Positions 1 to 6,873 of a DNA stretch of 11,017 nt are shown here, in pieces. The notes under the pieces were generated by a model that did not search any database, had not been told where the DNA came from, and saw nothing but the letters and a program-made list of their open reading frames with translations. Location: the NCBI GenBank assembly GCA_005789975.1, contig SXWC01000101.1:1-11017 (forward strand). The letters run 5' to 3'. This DNA is from Planctomycetaceae bacterium (GTDB taxonomy: Bacteria; Planctomycetota; Planctomycetia; Pirellulales; UBA1268). The translations under genes and the position numbers were made by a program. Each line of letters starts with the position of its first letter. Positions within the stretch are counted from its first letter, which is position 1.

Positions 1-1100
1 ATGCCCACCTCCGTGAGCCGGGCCGCGAGGAGGACGAGACGATCGAAACCGGCACGCAGGCCGCGGTGGCCGGGGGCTTCACCAGCGTCGCCTGCATCCC
101 CAACACCGAGCCACCGATCGACACGCAGGCCGCCGTCGAGTTCATCCACCAGAAGGCGGCCCGCGCCGACACCTGCAACGTCTTCGTCGTGGCCTGCGTG
201 AGCCGTAATCGCGAGGGCAAGGAACTCGCCGAGATCGGCCAACTCGTGGAGGCGGGGGCGGTCGCGTTCAGCGACGACGGCGCCCCGGTCTACGATGCGG
301 AACTGATGCGGCGGGCCTTTGAATACTGTCGGATGTTCGACAAGCCGATCCTCGCCCACGAGGAGGTGCTCGAACTCTCCCGCGGCGGGGTGATGCACGA
401 GGGGCTGGTCTCACTCGTGCTCGGCCTGGGGGGCATGCCGGCCGCCGCCGAGGAGGTGATGATCGGCCGCGACATCGCGCTCTCCGAAGTGACCCACGGC
501 CGACTCCACGCCATGCACGTCTCCACGGCAGGGGGGGTCGCGCTGATCCGCGAGGCCAAAAAGCGGGGTGCCCGCGTCACCGCGGAGGCTTGCCCCCATC
601 ACTTCACGCTCACCGACGAGAGCCTCCGCGGGTTTGATTCCAACTTCAAGATGAGCCCTCCGCTGCGAACGCAGGCCGACGTCGAGGCGATCATCGACGG
701 GATCGTCGATGGCACGATCGACTGCATCGCAACCGACCACGCCCCTCACGCCCGTGAGAAGAAGATGCTCGAACTCGATCGGGCGCCGTTCGGCATCCTC
801 GGCCTCGAGACCGCGGTGGGCCTGTCGGTGACGCGGCTGGTGAACACCGGCCGGATCGGCTGGCCGCGGCTGATCGAGGCGATGAGCACGCTGCCCGCGA
901 GGATTCTCGGCATCAACCGGGGCACGCTCCGCCCCGGCGCCGTCGCCGACATCACGCTGATCGACCCGAACCTCTCGTGGCGGGTCGACGTGGCGTCGTT
1001 CCGCTCCAAGAGCGTCAACTCGCCGTTCGACGGCTGGACGCTGCAGGGCAGGGCGGTGACCACGATCGTGGGTGGACGGGTGAAATACCGGCTGTCTTAG
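1..1100 (+). CDS. pyrC: Dihydroorotase, 5' end missing
   Basis: Dihydroorotase reversibly cyclises N-carbamoyl-aspartate to dihydroorotate, the third step of cytosolic pyrimidine synthesis. The reading frame is open from base 3 at the window edge and gives about 365 residues; class I enzymes have roughly 430, so some 60 N-terminal residues lie upstream. The first visible residues read HLREPG (6-23), the tail of the zinc-binding DxHxHLREPG motif, so one of its two histidines is seen. Further family motifs are FSDDG (267-281), a metal-ligand histidine in HVST (from 516), CPHH (591-602) and ATDHAPH (729-749), which carries the catalytic aspartate. All visible active-site positions look intact, so this should be a working type I enzyme rather than an inactive PyrC-like subunit. 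The GTG at 66 is internal, not a start. The stop is followed after one base by the NYN-domain gene, which suggests co-transcription. Confidence 0.95.
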   Translation, partial: AHLREPGREEDETIETGTQAAVAGGFTSVACIPNTEPPIDTQAAVEFIHQKAARADTCNVFVVACVSRNREGKELAEIGQLVEAGAVAFSDDGAPVYDAELMRRAFEYCRMFDKPILAHEEVLELSRGGVMHEGLVSLVLGLGGMPAAAEEVMIGRDIALSEVTHGRLHAMHVSTAGGVALIREAKKRGARVTAEACPHHFTLTDESLRGFDSNFKMSPPLRTQADVEAIIDGIVDGTIDCIATDHAPHAREKKMLELDRAPFGILGLETAVGLSVTRLVNTGRIGWPRLIEAMSTLPARILGINRGTLRPGAVADITLIDPNLSWRVDVASFRSKSVNSPFDGWTLQGRAVTTIVGGRVKYRLS

Positions 1101-1101
1101 G

Positions 1102-1587
1102 ATGACCCTCATCATCGACGGCTACAACCTGCTGCATGCCTCGGGCGTCTTCGGGTCCACGCGTGGCCCGAGGGGATTCGAGCAGTCGCGGGCCGCGTTG
1201 CTCGACATGCTCCTCGACGTGCTCGGCGAGAAGGCGGCCGACACGATCGTGGTCTTCGACGCGGCCCGGGCCCCCGACGGCCTGCCCGCGCGGCTCTCGC
1301 ACGGCGGAATCCGCGTCTGGTTCGCCCGGGAGTATCCCGACGCCGATTCGTTGATCGAGGAACTCGTCGAACACGACACCTCTCCGGGGCATCTCATCGT
1401 CGTGTCGAGCGATCGCCGGCTGCAGGTCGCCGCCCGCCGCCGGCGGGCCAAGGCCGTCTCCTGCGAGGAGTGGCTCGCCGAGGCCCGTGAACTTCGCCGC
1501 AGCCGCGGCCGCCCGGCGGCCGACGCCAAGCCTCCGGAGCCGGGGCCGGAGGGTGTCGCCGAGTGGAAGCGCTACTTCGGTCTCTGA
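1102..1587 (+). CDS. NYN/YacP-family (PIN-like) putative ribonuclease
   Basis: This 161-residue protein resembles the YacP-type NYN domain family (formerly DUF901), whose characterised Bacillus member is a ribosome-associated endoribonuclease (Rae1). The start LIIDGYNLLHASG gives the signature Asp6 and Asn9 of the PIN-like fold. Further acidic positions follow at Asp53 (VVFDAARAP), Asp80/Asp82 (YPDADSLIEE) and Asp104 (VVSSDRRL), the expected metal-binding pattern. After residue 110 comes an Arg-rich stretch that could contact RNA, then a Pro/Gly-rich tail ending WKRYFGL. There is no signal peptide or membrane segment, so it is likely cytosolic. The ATG lies one base after the pyrC stop and has no clear Shine-Dalgarno of its own, so translation is probably coupled to pyrC. 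The fold is fairly certain; nuclease activity and target are inferred. Confidence 0.85.
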   Translation: MTLIIDGYNLLHASGVFGSTRGPRGFEQSRAALLDMLLDVLGEKAADTIVVFDAARAPDGLPARLSHGGIRVWFAREYPDADSLIEELVEHDTSPGHLIVVSSDRRLQVAARRRRAKAVSCEEWLAEARELRRSRGRPAADAKPPEPGPEGVAEWKRYFGL

Positions 1588-1599
1588 GTAGCCTCCGCT

Positions 1600-1626
1600 C
1601 GCGGGGCGGCGGGGATGGCACCCGCG
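1600..1626. terminator. Weak inverted repeat between convergent genes
   Basis: The 49 bases between the NYN gene and the convergent sigma-54 regulator contain CGCGGG (1600-1605) and CCCGCG (1621-1626), able to form a 6-bp GC stem with a 15-base loop. There is no T-run on either strand. It may help transcription stop between the two genes, but a stem this short occurs easily by chance in such GC-rich DNA. Confidence 0.2.
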
Positions 1627-1636
1627 GCGGGCGGGC

Positions 1637-3589
1637 TCAGGTCCGCGCCCACTTGGCGAGCTTGCGATCGAGCGTCGAACGCTCGATGCCGAGGATCGCG
1701 GCGGCCTTCGTCTTGTTGGCCCCCACGGCCTCGAGGGTGGCGAGGACGTGTCGCCGTTCGACCTCCTCGATCGTGGTCGGAACGAATGGCCCCGATCGCG
1801 CCAGCCCCGACTTGTCGGTGTCGCCCGGCACCGCGAGGTGGCTGAGGCTCACATCCTGCACGTCGATCCATTCCTCCTGCGAGAGCACGACCGCCCGCTC
1901 GACGACGTTGCGGAGTTCGCGGATGTTGCCGGGCCAGTGGTAGGCCCGCATCGCCTCGAGCGCCTCGGGGGTGAAGCCGCGGATTTTTCGGCCCGTCTCG
2001 GCGGCGAACCGCCCGAGGAAGTGTTCGGCGAGCGGCTCGACATCTTCGGGCCGACGGCGCAGCGGCGGCACGAGGATCTCCACGACCTTGAGGCGGAAGT
2101 AGAGGTCGCGGCGGAAGCCCCCCGTCGCCACCGCCTTCTCGAGGTCACGATTGGTGGCCGCCACCACTCGCACATCGACCTGGACGCGGCCGCTCCCGCC
2201 GACCCGCTCGAATGGATGCCCCTCGAGCACCCGGAGAAACTTCGCCTGGATCGCGGGGCTCATCTCTCCGATCTCGTCGAGCATGAGCGTGCCCCTGTGG
2301 GCCGACTCGAACTTGCCGATTTTCCGCTCAGTCGCGCCGGTGACGGCGCCCTTTTCGTGGCCGAAGAGTTCGCTCTCCAGGAGCGTTTCCGAAAGGGCGG
2401 CGCAGTTGAGGCAGACGAAGGCCCCGGCCCGGCGGTCGCTCGCTTCGTGGATCGCACGGGCGATGAGTTCCTTGCCGGCCCCGCTCTCGCCGCGGACGAG
2501 AACCGTGGCCTTGGTGGCCGCGACCCGCTGCATCTGGCCGAGGATTCCCTGCAGGGCAGGGCTCGCCCCCACCATGCTGGCCTCCTCACCAAGCCTGCGG
2601 CGGAGCCGCTCGTTTTCGTCGGCGGCGTTGGCCAGCCGCGTCGAGAGCGCCTCCCTGGCGGTGAGGTTCTCGATGGCGACGCCGACGGCGTCGCAGACGG
2701 CCATGACGAACTCCAGGTCGTCGGGCGTCGCCTGGCCGCCCCCCGGCTCCACCTCGAGATGCATCAGGCCGACGGGGAGGCCCGCGAAGCGGATCGGCGC
2801 GGCCAGCGTCGCGGCAGGACCGGCGGTGCGTGGATCGCCCGCGGCGAGCGCCGCCTCGTTGGCGGCCAGGATGGCGGAGGCCACTCCGACGGGCAGGGGG
2901 GCGGGCCAGGGATCCGGGATCGAGGCGGTCGCGGTGAGTGACTCGGCCTCCATTTGGCCGTGCGCGGCATCGCCGGGGCGGGATGCCAGGAGGACGAGGC
3001 CGCGGGTCGCGGCCGTTCCCTGCAGAACGGTGTCGAGGGCCAGGCGGGCGATGGCCGGGGCCGAACTCGCGCTGGCGAGGGCGAAGGCGAGCCGGCAGAG
3101 TTCGGCCGCCGCGCGACCCACGCGGGGCACGCTTCCCGCCGACTGGCTGATGTCGTCGAGCAGGCTGCTGCGGGCGCGGCGGTGCGTGATCGAGGCCTTC
3201 CATGCGGCTTCAGCGGCGGGCATGTCGCCGGCGATCGTGCCGGTGGCGGCGACCATGGCCGTTGCGACGCCGGTGGGAGGATCACCCGTGCCGAAAGACA
3301 TCTGCACCGAGCCGATTCGAACCGTATCGCCCGCCGCCAAGGGGCGGTCGCCGGCCACGGGTTCCCCGTTCACGGTGGTGCCGTTGCGACTCTGCAGGTC
3401 GCAGATGGTCCAGCCGTCGTCCCCGGCCCGAATCTCGGCGTGAACGCGGCTGGCCCGCTCGTCGTGCAGGACGATGTCGTTGGTGGGCGCACGACCGAGC
3501 GTGATCCGCCGGCCGGGCACGAGCCGCACCACCCGCTCCCCGGCGACGGGATCGACCACGTGGAGATGAGACTGGGGTGCCGGCTGCAT
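1637..3589 (-). CDS. Sigma-54-dependent activator: FHA-GAF-AAA+-Fis HTH
   Basis: This 650-residue bacterial enhancer-binding protein uses ATP hydrolysis to remodel RNA polymerase holding sigma-54. An FHA domain spans about 22-100, with GRAPTND, ASRVH (46-50) and SRNGTTVNG (67-75); such domains read phosphothreonine, implying control by a Ser/Thr kinase. A GAF-like region (about 160-310) and a short charged coiled-coil (about 308-334) follow. The AAA+ core (about 338-570) has Walker A GESGAGKE (367-374), Walker [10 protein letters not shown] (434-442), sensor [10 protein letters not shown] and arginine-rich RRRPEDV. A Fis-type HTH ends the protein (about 609-650). The sigma-54 contact loop is GAVTGA (414-419) instead of GAFTGA, a marked change at the key Phe. 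The ATG at 3589 precedes the FHA strand by about 20 residues and lacks an obvious Shine-Dalgarno, so the exact start is less sure. The gene is divergent from the DUF1598-like gene. Confidence 0.95.
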   Translation of the reverse strand: MQPAPQSHLHVVDPVAGERVVRLVPGRRITLGRAPTNDIVLHDERASRVHAEIRAGDDGWTICDLQSRNGTTVNGEPVAGDRPLAAGDTVRIGSVQMSFGTGDPPTGVATAMVAATGTIAGDMPAAEAAWKASITHRRARSSLLDDISQSAGSVPRVGRAAAELCRLAFALASASSAPAIARLALDTVLQGTAATRGLVLLASRPGDAAHGQMEAESLTATASIPDPWPAPLPVGVASAILAANEAALAAGDPRTAGPAATLAAPIRFAGLPVGLMHLEVEPGGGQATPDDLEFVMAVCDAVGVAIENLTAREALSTRLANAADENERLRRRLGEEASMVGASPALQGILGQMQRVAATKATVLVRGESGAGKELIARAIHEASDRRAGAFVCLNCAALSETLLESELFGHEKGAVTGATERKIGKFESAHRGTLMLDEIGEMSPAIQAKFLRVLEGHPFERVGGSGRVQVDVRVVAATNRDLEKAVATGGFRRDLYFRLKVVEILVPPLRRRPEDVEPLAEHFLGRFAAETGRKIRGFTPEALEAMRAYHWPGNIRELRNVVERAVVLSQEEWIDVQDVSLSHLAVPGDTDKSGLARSGPFVPTTIEEVERRHVLATLEAVGANKTKAAAILGIERSTLDRKLAKWART

Positions 3590-3721
3590 GCGGGCTGCCT
3601 GGGTGCCGTGGCGGACCTGCGAGCGCCCCCGTTTCGGCGTGGGATACCCGCTGCCAACCCCCGCATCATGATCGAGCCCCGGCCGGTTGGCGAGGGCCTC
3701 TCGAAATCCCTGATCGACCGC

Positions 3722-3737
3722 TGGAACCGGGTTTGCC
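3722..3737 (+). promoter_or_regulatory. Candidate sigma-54 (-24/-12) promoter
   Basis: The bases read TGGAACCGGGTTTGCC. This keeps the invariant GG (-24) and GC (-12) dinucleotides with the exact 10-base spacing, plus TGG and TTGC; it departs from the consensus TGGCACG-N4-TTGCW at three positions (C to A, G to C, W to C). It points rightward, with a start expected near 3748 and a leader of about 74 bases before the ATG at 3822. A gene for a sigma-54 activator lies divergently next to it. By eye I found no better match on either strand of this gap. The site is a prediction from sequence only. Confidence 0.5.
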
Positions 3738-3811
3738 GAAATCCGCCGCCGGGACTAGCATCGGAGCCGGTTTTTGACCGGTTTCCCGCCTTCCATCGTT
3801 CCTGCCTCAGC

Positions 3812-3816
3812 GAGGG
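3812..3816 (+). promoter_or_regulatory. Ribosome binding site for the DUF1598-like gene
   Basis: GAGGG stands 5 bases before the ATG at 3822. It decides the start in favour of 3822 over the in-frame TTG at 3774, since only the 3822 start places a clean signal peptide at the N-terminus. Confidence 0.6.
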
Positions 3817-3821
3817 TTCCC

Positions 3822-5216
3822 ATGTTCGCCATGCATCCGCTGACCAACCTCTGGCGCGTGCGTTTCGTCGTCCCGGTGGCCGTTGCCATGGCCATACTTC
3901 CTGCCGGCCGCGGCATGGCCCAGATCGGCGGCGGCGGCTTCGGGTTCGGCGGCCAGGCCGTGGGCGGCATCTCGGTCGATGCCGACGGCATCGTCGGCAA
4001 CCTCGAGCCGGGGGCTCTCGAATCACTCGCGGCCGAACGGGCCAAGGCACTCGCCGATGCGGAGTGGTCGGGCGAGGCCGGCGCAGCCAGGAAGGTGTCG
4101 CTCAAGGCCGTCGCCGCCGCCGTGCGGGAGTCGATGACGAAATCGGTCCCCCTGTCGCCTGAGGTCGTGTTCCTCGGCGGTCTCCAGCGGATCGAGCATG
4201 TTTTCGTCGATCCAGACAACCATGACATCGTGCTCTCGGGGCCGGCCGAACCACTCGCGGTCGATGCGACCGGCACGGTGGTCGGGGCCACGAGCCGGCG
4301 GCCACCGCTGCATCTCGAGGATCTCGTCGTGGCGTTGCGGGCCATCGACAAGGCCCGCGCGGGGGGCATGACCTGTTCGATCGATCCGACTCCCGACGGC
4401 ATCACCAAGCTGCAGGATCTGCTCCGTCGGCAGACCAAGATGGCCGCCGACCCGCAGGGACTTTTCACCGCCATGGAAGAGGCGCTCGGTCCTCAACGGG
4501 TGACCGTCGCCGGTGTGCCCGCCGACAGCCGATTCGCGCGGGTTCTCGTCGCGGCCGACTACCGCATGAAGCGGATCGGGATGGGCCTCGAGGGATCGGG
4601 CCTCGAAAAACTGCCGAGCTACCTCGCGATGGTTCCCGCCGGTGGCAGGGCCACCGCGTTGCCGCGGTTTTGGCTGGAGGCGGCCTACGACCCAATCGCC
4701 CGCGATGCCGACGAACTCGCCTGGCGGCTCTCGGGTCGGCGGATGACCTGTCTCACCGAGAGCGACGTGGCCGGAGACAACGGCATGAAGCGGGCCGCGG
4801 CCCCCGCCGATGCGGTGGCACGCAGGTGGTGCGATGCGATGACGGCCAACTACGACGCGCTCGCCGCGAAGCAGCCGATTTTCGCCGAACTCACCAACTG
4901 CATCGACCTCGCGGTCGTGGCCGCCCTCATCCACGGTCGGCAGCTCGATAAGCGGGCCGGCTGTGACCTGGCCGCGTTCATCGACCCCGCCACGCTGCCA
5001 CTGCCGAAATACGACGTTCCCACGAGCGTGCCCACGGTCGCGACGGGCCTCAAGAAGGGGGGCAACTGGGTGCTCTCGGCATCGGGGGGTGTGAAGTTCC
5101 AGCCCTGGCAGTTCGCCGCCAACACGGCGGTGGCCGCCGACGTGACCGCGGTCCGGACGCAGGCGCTCGCGGCCCGGCCGGCCGATGCCGCCTCCACCGG
5201 ATGTTCGTGGGACTGA
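3822..5216 (+). CDS. Secreted DUF1598-like planctomycete protein
   Basis: The 464-residue product begins with a signal peptide: Arg at 12 and 14, a hydrophobic core at about 15-28, and a likely signal peptidase cleavage after Gly-Met-Ala (33). The mature protein starts QIGGGGFGFGG. The body matches my recollection of the DUF1598 family of planctomycetes: VFVDPDNHDIVLSGPAEP (from about 127), VVGATSRRPPLHLEDLVVALR, CSIDPTPDG (about 184-192), and EEALGPQRVTVAGVPADSR leading into VAADYRMKRIGMG (about 218-256). It carries six cysteines after the cleavage site, which could pair outside the cytoplasm. No catalytic motif is recognisable and I give no function. Its start is set by GAGGG at 3812 and by the signal peptide. 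It is divergent from a sigma-54 activator, with a candidate -24/-12 promoter between them. Its stop lies five bases from the convergent stop of the kinase-like gene. Confidence 0.85.
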   Translation: MFAMHPLTNLWRVRFVVPVAVAMAILPAGRGMAQIGGGGFGFGGQAVGGISVDADGIVGNLEPGALESLAAERAKALADAEWSGEAGAARKVSLKAVAAAVRESMTKSVPLSPEVVFLGGLQRIEHVFVDPDNHDIVLSGPAEPLAVDATGTVVGATSRRPPLHLEDLVVALRAIDKARAGGMTCSIDPTPDGITKLQDLLRRQTKMAADPQGLFTAMEEALGPQRVTVAGVPADSRFARVLVAADYRMKRIGMGLEGSGLEKLPSYLAMVPAGGRATALPRFWLEAAYDPIARDADELAWRLSGRRMTCLTESDVAGDNGMKRAAAPADAVARRWCDAMTANYDALAAKQPIFAELTNCIDLAVVAALIHGRQLDKRAGCDLAAFIDPATLPLPKYDVPTSVPTVATGLKKGGNWVLSASGGVKFQPWQFAANTAVAADVTAVRTQALAARPADAASTGCSWD

Positions 5217-5221
5217 CCGCG

Positions 5222-5836
5222 TCAGCCCGCAGAATCCGGGTCCAAGATCGGTGCGGCCCAGTGGATCACCGTCACGGGAGCCGCGACGACGTGAAACCGC
5301 GGATCGACCCAGCCGGCTTCCGAGAGCTCGATGAGCTGCTGTGCGGAGCGGGGCGGGGCGACGCTTTTCACCAGCAGCAGATGGGCGGCGCACGACACGG
5401 CGACCGCGGCGGAGATCGAATCGCTGGTGACGTCCCAGCCGACCGGGAGTTCGGCTGAACGCTCTCCACGACCGAGCCACGCCGGGGCGTCGAGCACCAC
5501 GGGCAGGCCCGTCGTGGCCGGCTCGGCGGAGCAGGTGACACCGATCGCGTCCGCGACGAGCCGCGCTGTCAGCCCCATGGCATCGACCGCCAGCCGGTGC
5601 ATCAGTTCGACCGGCCGCGGATTGACGGCGTCGATGGACCGCAGTCCATCGACGACCGCCCCACCTCCCACCACCACCGTGGCCGGCCCCGCCATCCCGG
5701 CGAGCAGGGCACGCAACTCCTCCGGCCACCGCGGTCGTGTCAGGAGGCTGCCGCCGAACTTGACGATCCACGGGGCTCGCTCGTCCGCGTGGGCGATCGG
5801 GCCGCGGACCACGCCGCGGTTCCAGGCGGGCCTCAT
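5222..5836 (-). CDS. mfnE: Amino-acid-kinase-fold protein, MfnE-like
   Basis: The 204-residue protein has the amino acid kinase fold: WIVKFGGSLL (23-32) for phosphate binding, VVVGGGAVVDGLR as the second glycine loop, WDVTSDSISAAVA before the ATP site, and LLLVKSV. The small size fits the methanofuran-pathway kinase MfnE, which phosphorylates aminomethyl-furanmethanol phosphate to the diphosphate, rather than the longer aspartate or glutamate kinases. The ATG at 5836 overlaps the upstream TGA in an ATGA junction, and GGAGGG (5849-5844) sits 7 bases before it, so the start is well supported. The frame stays open further upstream to about 6400, but that part is antisense-free shadow inside the preceding gene. 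Its neighbours (MfnF-like and MfnD-like) support the assignment. Substrate is inferred, and other small-molecule kinases remain possible. Confidence 0.8.
   Translation of the reverse strand: MRPAWNRGVVRGPIAHADERAPWIVKFGGSLLTRPRWPEELRALLAGMAGPATVVVGGGAVVDGLRSIDAVNPRPVELMHRLAVDAMGLTARLVADAIGVTCSAEPATTGLPVVLDAPAWLGRGERSAELPVGWDVTSDSISAAVAVSCAAHLLLVKSVAPPRSAQQLIELSEAGWVDPRFHVVAAPVTVIHWAAPILDPDSAG
5629..5654. repeat. Perfect 11-bp hairpin inside the mfnE-like gene
   Basis: Arms CGTCGATGGAC (5629-5639) and GTCCATCGACG (5644-5654) are exact reverse complements around the 4-base loop CGCA. The hairpin lies in the codons for Val-Asp-Gly-Leu-Arg-Ser-Ile-Asp, just after the second glycine loop of the kinase. 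It could be chance, an mRNA structure or a binding site. Nothing around it suggests a mobile element. Confidence 0.5.
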
Positions 5837-6873
5837 GGCAACTCCCTCCGGGCGATGAGGGCGAGCGCATGCGCCGGTGCCGCACGCGACACGCCCGCCC
5901 CGAGCGTCTCCGGCAGCGACCGCGTGACGACGCTCCAGCCGAGGCGGGCGAGGGCCAGCAGCGCGAGTCGCTCGCCGTGCCCGGAGATGATGATCTCCCG
6001 CGGCCGCCAGCCGCACGACCGGGCCACGCGATCGACCGCGCGGGCGACCGTCCGCGCCTGCGTCTCGGCACACCAACGGGCGGCGCGAACCGCGTCTTCC
6101 TCCGAAAGATCGGCCGGCTCCAGGAGCATCGTGCGGGCGATCCTGACCCGGGCCGCGGCGACGGTGAGCGGACCGCCGTCGGCCGTGTCGCGGGATTCCG
6201 CCGACTCGGCCAATCCGCCGAGCAGCAGCCACACGTCGCGGGAATCGGCAAAACGCTCGCTGGCCACCGGCCGCCGAAGCCGTCCGTGGGGCAGCGACCG
6301 CACCAGCGCCGGCAGCGGCGTCCGCTCGACTCCGGTGTAGACCAGCTCGCCGGAGAGCATGCGGCCGAGATCGTCCCAAGCCAGCGGGGCCGGCCGGCAA
6401 TCCACGAGCGGCACGACATCACCGGTCGTCGAACCGATGTCGATGAGCATGGCGCGGTCATGCGTGGCGTGGGCGGCTGCGAGCCGGGCGACCGCGTGCC
6501 AGTTGGATGCGGCCGCCTCGAGGGGCCGTGCGCATGCGTCCGGCGGCGGCACGATCCGCCCGGATGTCAGATAGATCCCCGGCTCCTCGCAGCCGGATGC
6601 CTCGGCGGCCGCGACGATCGCCGAGACGATGTGGCCCACGCCCGCGGCCCGCGAGGGAAAACAGTCGGCGATCTCGCCCGTCATCGTGGCGACGACCCGG
6701 CACGGCCCGGCCGTGCCGATGATCCGCGCGACCGCATCGGGGAGCCGCCGCCATTCCCGCCACATCGCGAACGGCTCGCTGTGCGTCCAGCCCCGACCGT
6801 CGGCGGCCTTGAGATTGGCCCCGCCCACGTCGAGGGCGAGCACGTCGGATCGGGGCCGGTCAGGCTGGGGCAT
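5833..6873 (-). CDS. mfnF: H4MPT-linked C1 transfer protein, MfnF-like
   Basis: This 346-residue protein belongs to the hydantoinase/oxoprolinase-related ASKHA family long called 'H4MPT-linked C1 transfer pathway protein'. As I recall, the archaeal member MfnF joins aminomethylfuran diphosphate to gamma-glutamyltyramine to make the methanofuran core. Visible motifs are LALDVGGANLKAA (12-24, first phosphate loop), ASNWHAVARLA (about 122-132), LIDIGSTTGDVVPL (143-156, second phosphate loop), GELVYTGVERTPLPALV (about 175-191) and EIIISGHGERLA (about 293-304). It starts 14 bases inside the 3' end of the ATP-grasp gene and ends in an ATGA overlap with the kinase-like gene, so the three are surely one operon. 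No strong Shine-Dalgarno precedes its ATG. In bacteria the product would be methylofuran, which uses tyrosine in place of tyramine. The family call is firm; the exact reaction here is inferred. Confidence 0.85.
   Translation of the reverse strand: MPQPDRPRSDVLALDVGGANLKAADGRGWTHSEPFAMWREWRRLPDAVARIIGTAGPCRVVATMTGEIADCFPSRAAGVGHIVSAIVAAAEASGCEEPGIYLTSGRIVPPPDACARPLEAAASNWHAVARLAAAHATHDRAMLIDIGSTTGDVVPLVDCRPAPLAWDDLGRMLSGELVYTGVERTPLPALVRSLPHGRLRRPVASERFADSRDVWLLLGGLAESAESRDTADGGPLTVAAARVRIARTMLLEPADLSEEDAVRAARWCAETQARTVARAVDRVARSCGWRPREIIISGHGERLALLALARLGWSVVTRSLPETLGAGVSRAAPAHALALIARRELP
5844..5849 (-). promoter_or_regulatory. Strong ribosome binding site for the mfnE-like gene
   Basis: On the minus strand GGAGGG lies 7 bases before the ATG at 5836, inside the end of the preceding gene. 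With the ATGA stop-start overlap it marks translational coupling within the operon and fixes the start. Confidence 0.7.

Larger units (their letters stand above)
3590..3821. other. Divergent intergenic region with short direct repeats
   Basis: This is the longest gene-free stretch of the window, between the divergent sigma-54 activator and the DUF1598-like gene. Besides the -24/-12 candidate it holds TGATCGA twice (3669-3675 and 3711-3717, 42 bases apart) and CGAAATCC twice (3702-3709 and 3737-3744), the latter flanking the candidate promoter. An 8-base palindrome, ATCATGAT, overlaps the first TGATCGA. These could be activator sites, but they are short and unproven. I see no RNA gene or further coding region. 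Confidence 0.3.

Noticed and set aside
1..201. Open frame starting with ATG at base 1
   Set aside because: It is out of frame with dihydroorotase, whose HLREPG motif is read from base 3; the frame is Arg/Ser/Pro-rich.
1748..2941. Plus-strand open frame of 397 codons opposite the sigma-54 activator
   Set aside because: The minus strand has a full domain series (FHA, GAF, AAA+, HTH) here. The plus frame has no motif and is a GC shadow.
3774..3821. Upstream TTG start for the DUF1598-like gene
   Set aside because: It would add 16 residues before the signal peptide and has no ribosome site; ATG 3822 with GAGGG is better.
4023..6461. Very long minus-strand open frame (812 codons)
   Set aside because: It runs antisense through the DUF1598-like gene and in a shifted frame through the methylofuran genes. 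Its composition is Arg/Gly/Pro-rich and shows no domain; it is a product of high third-position GC.
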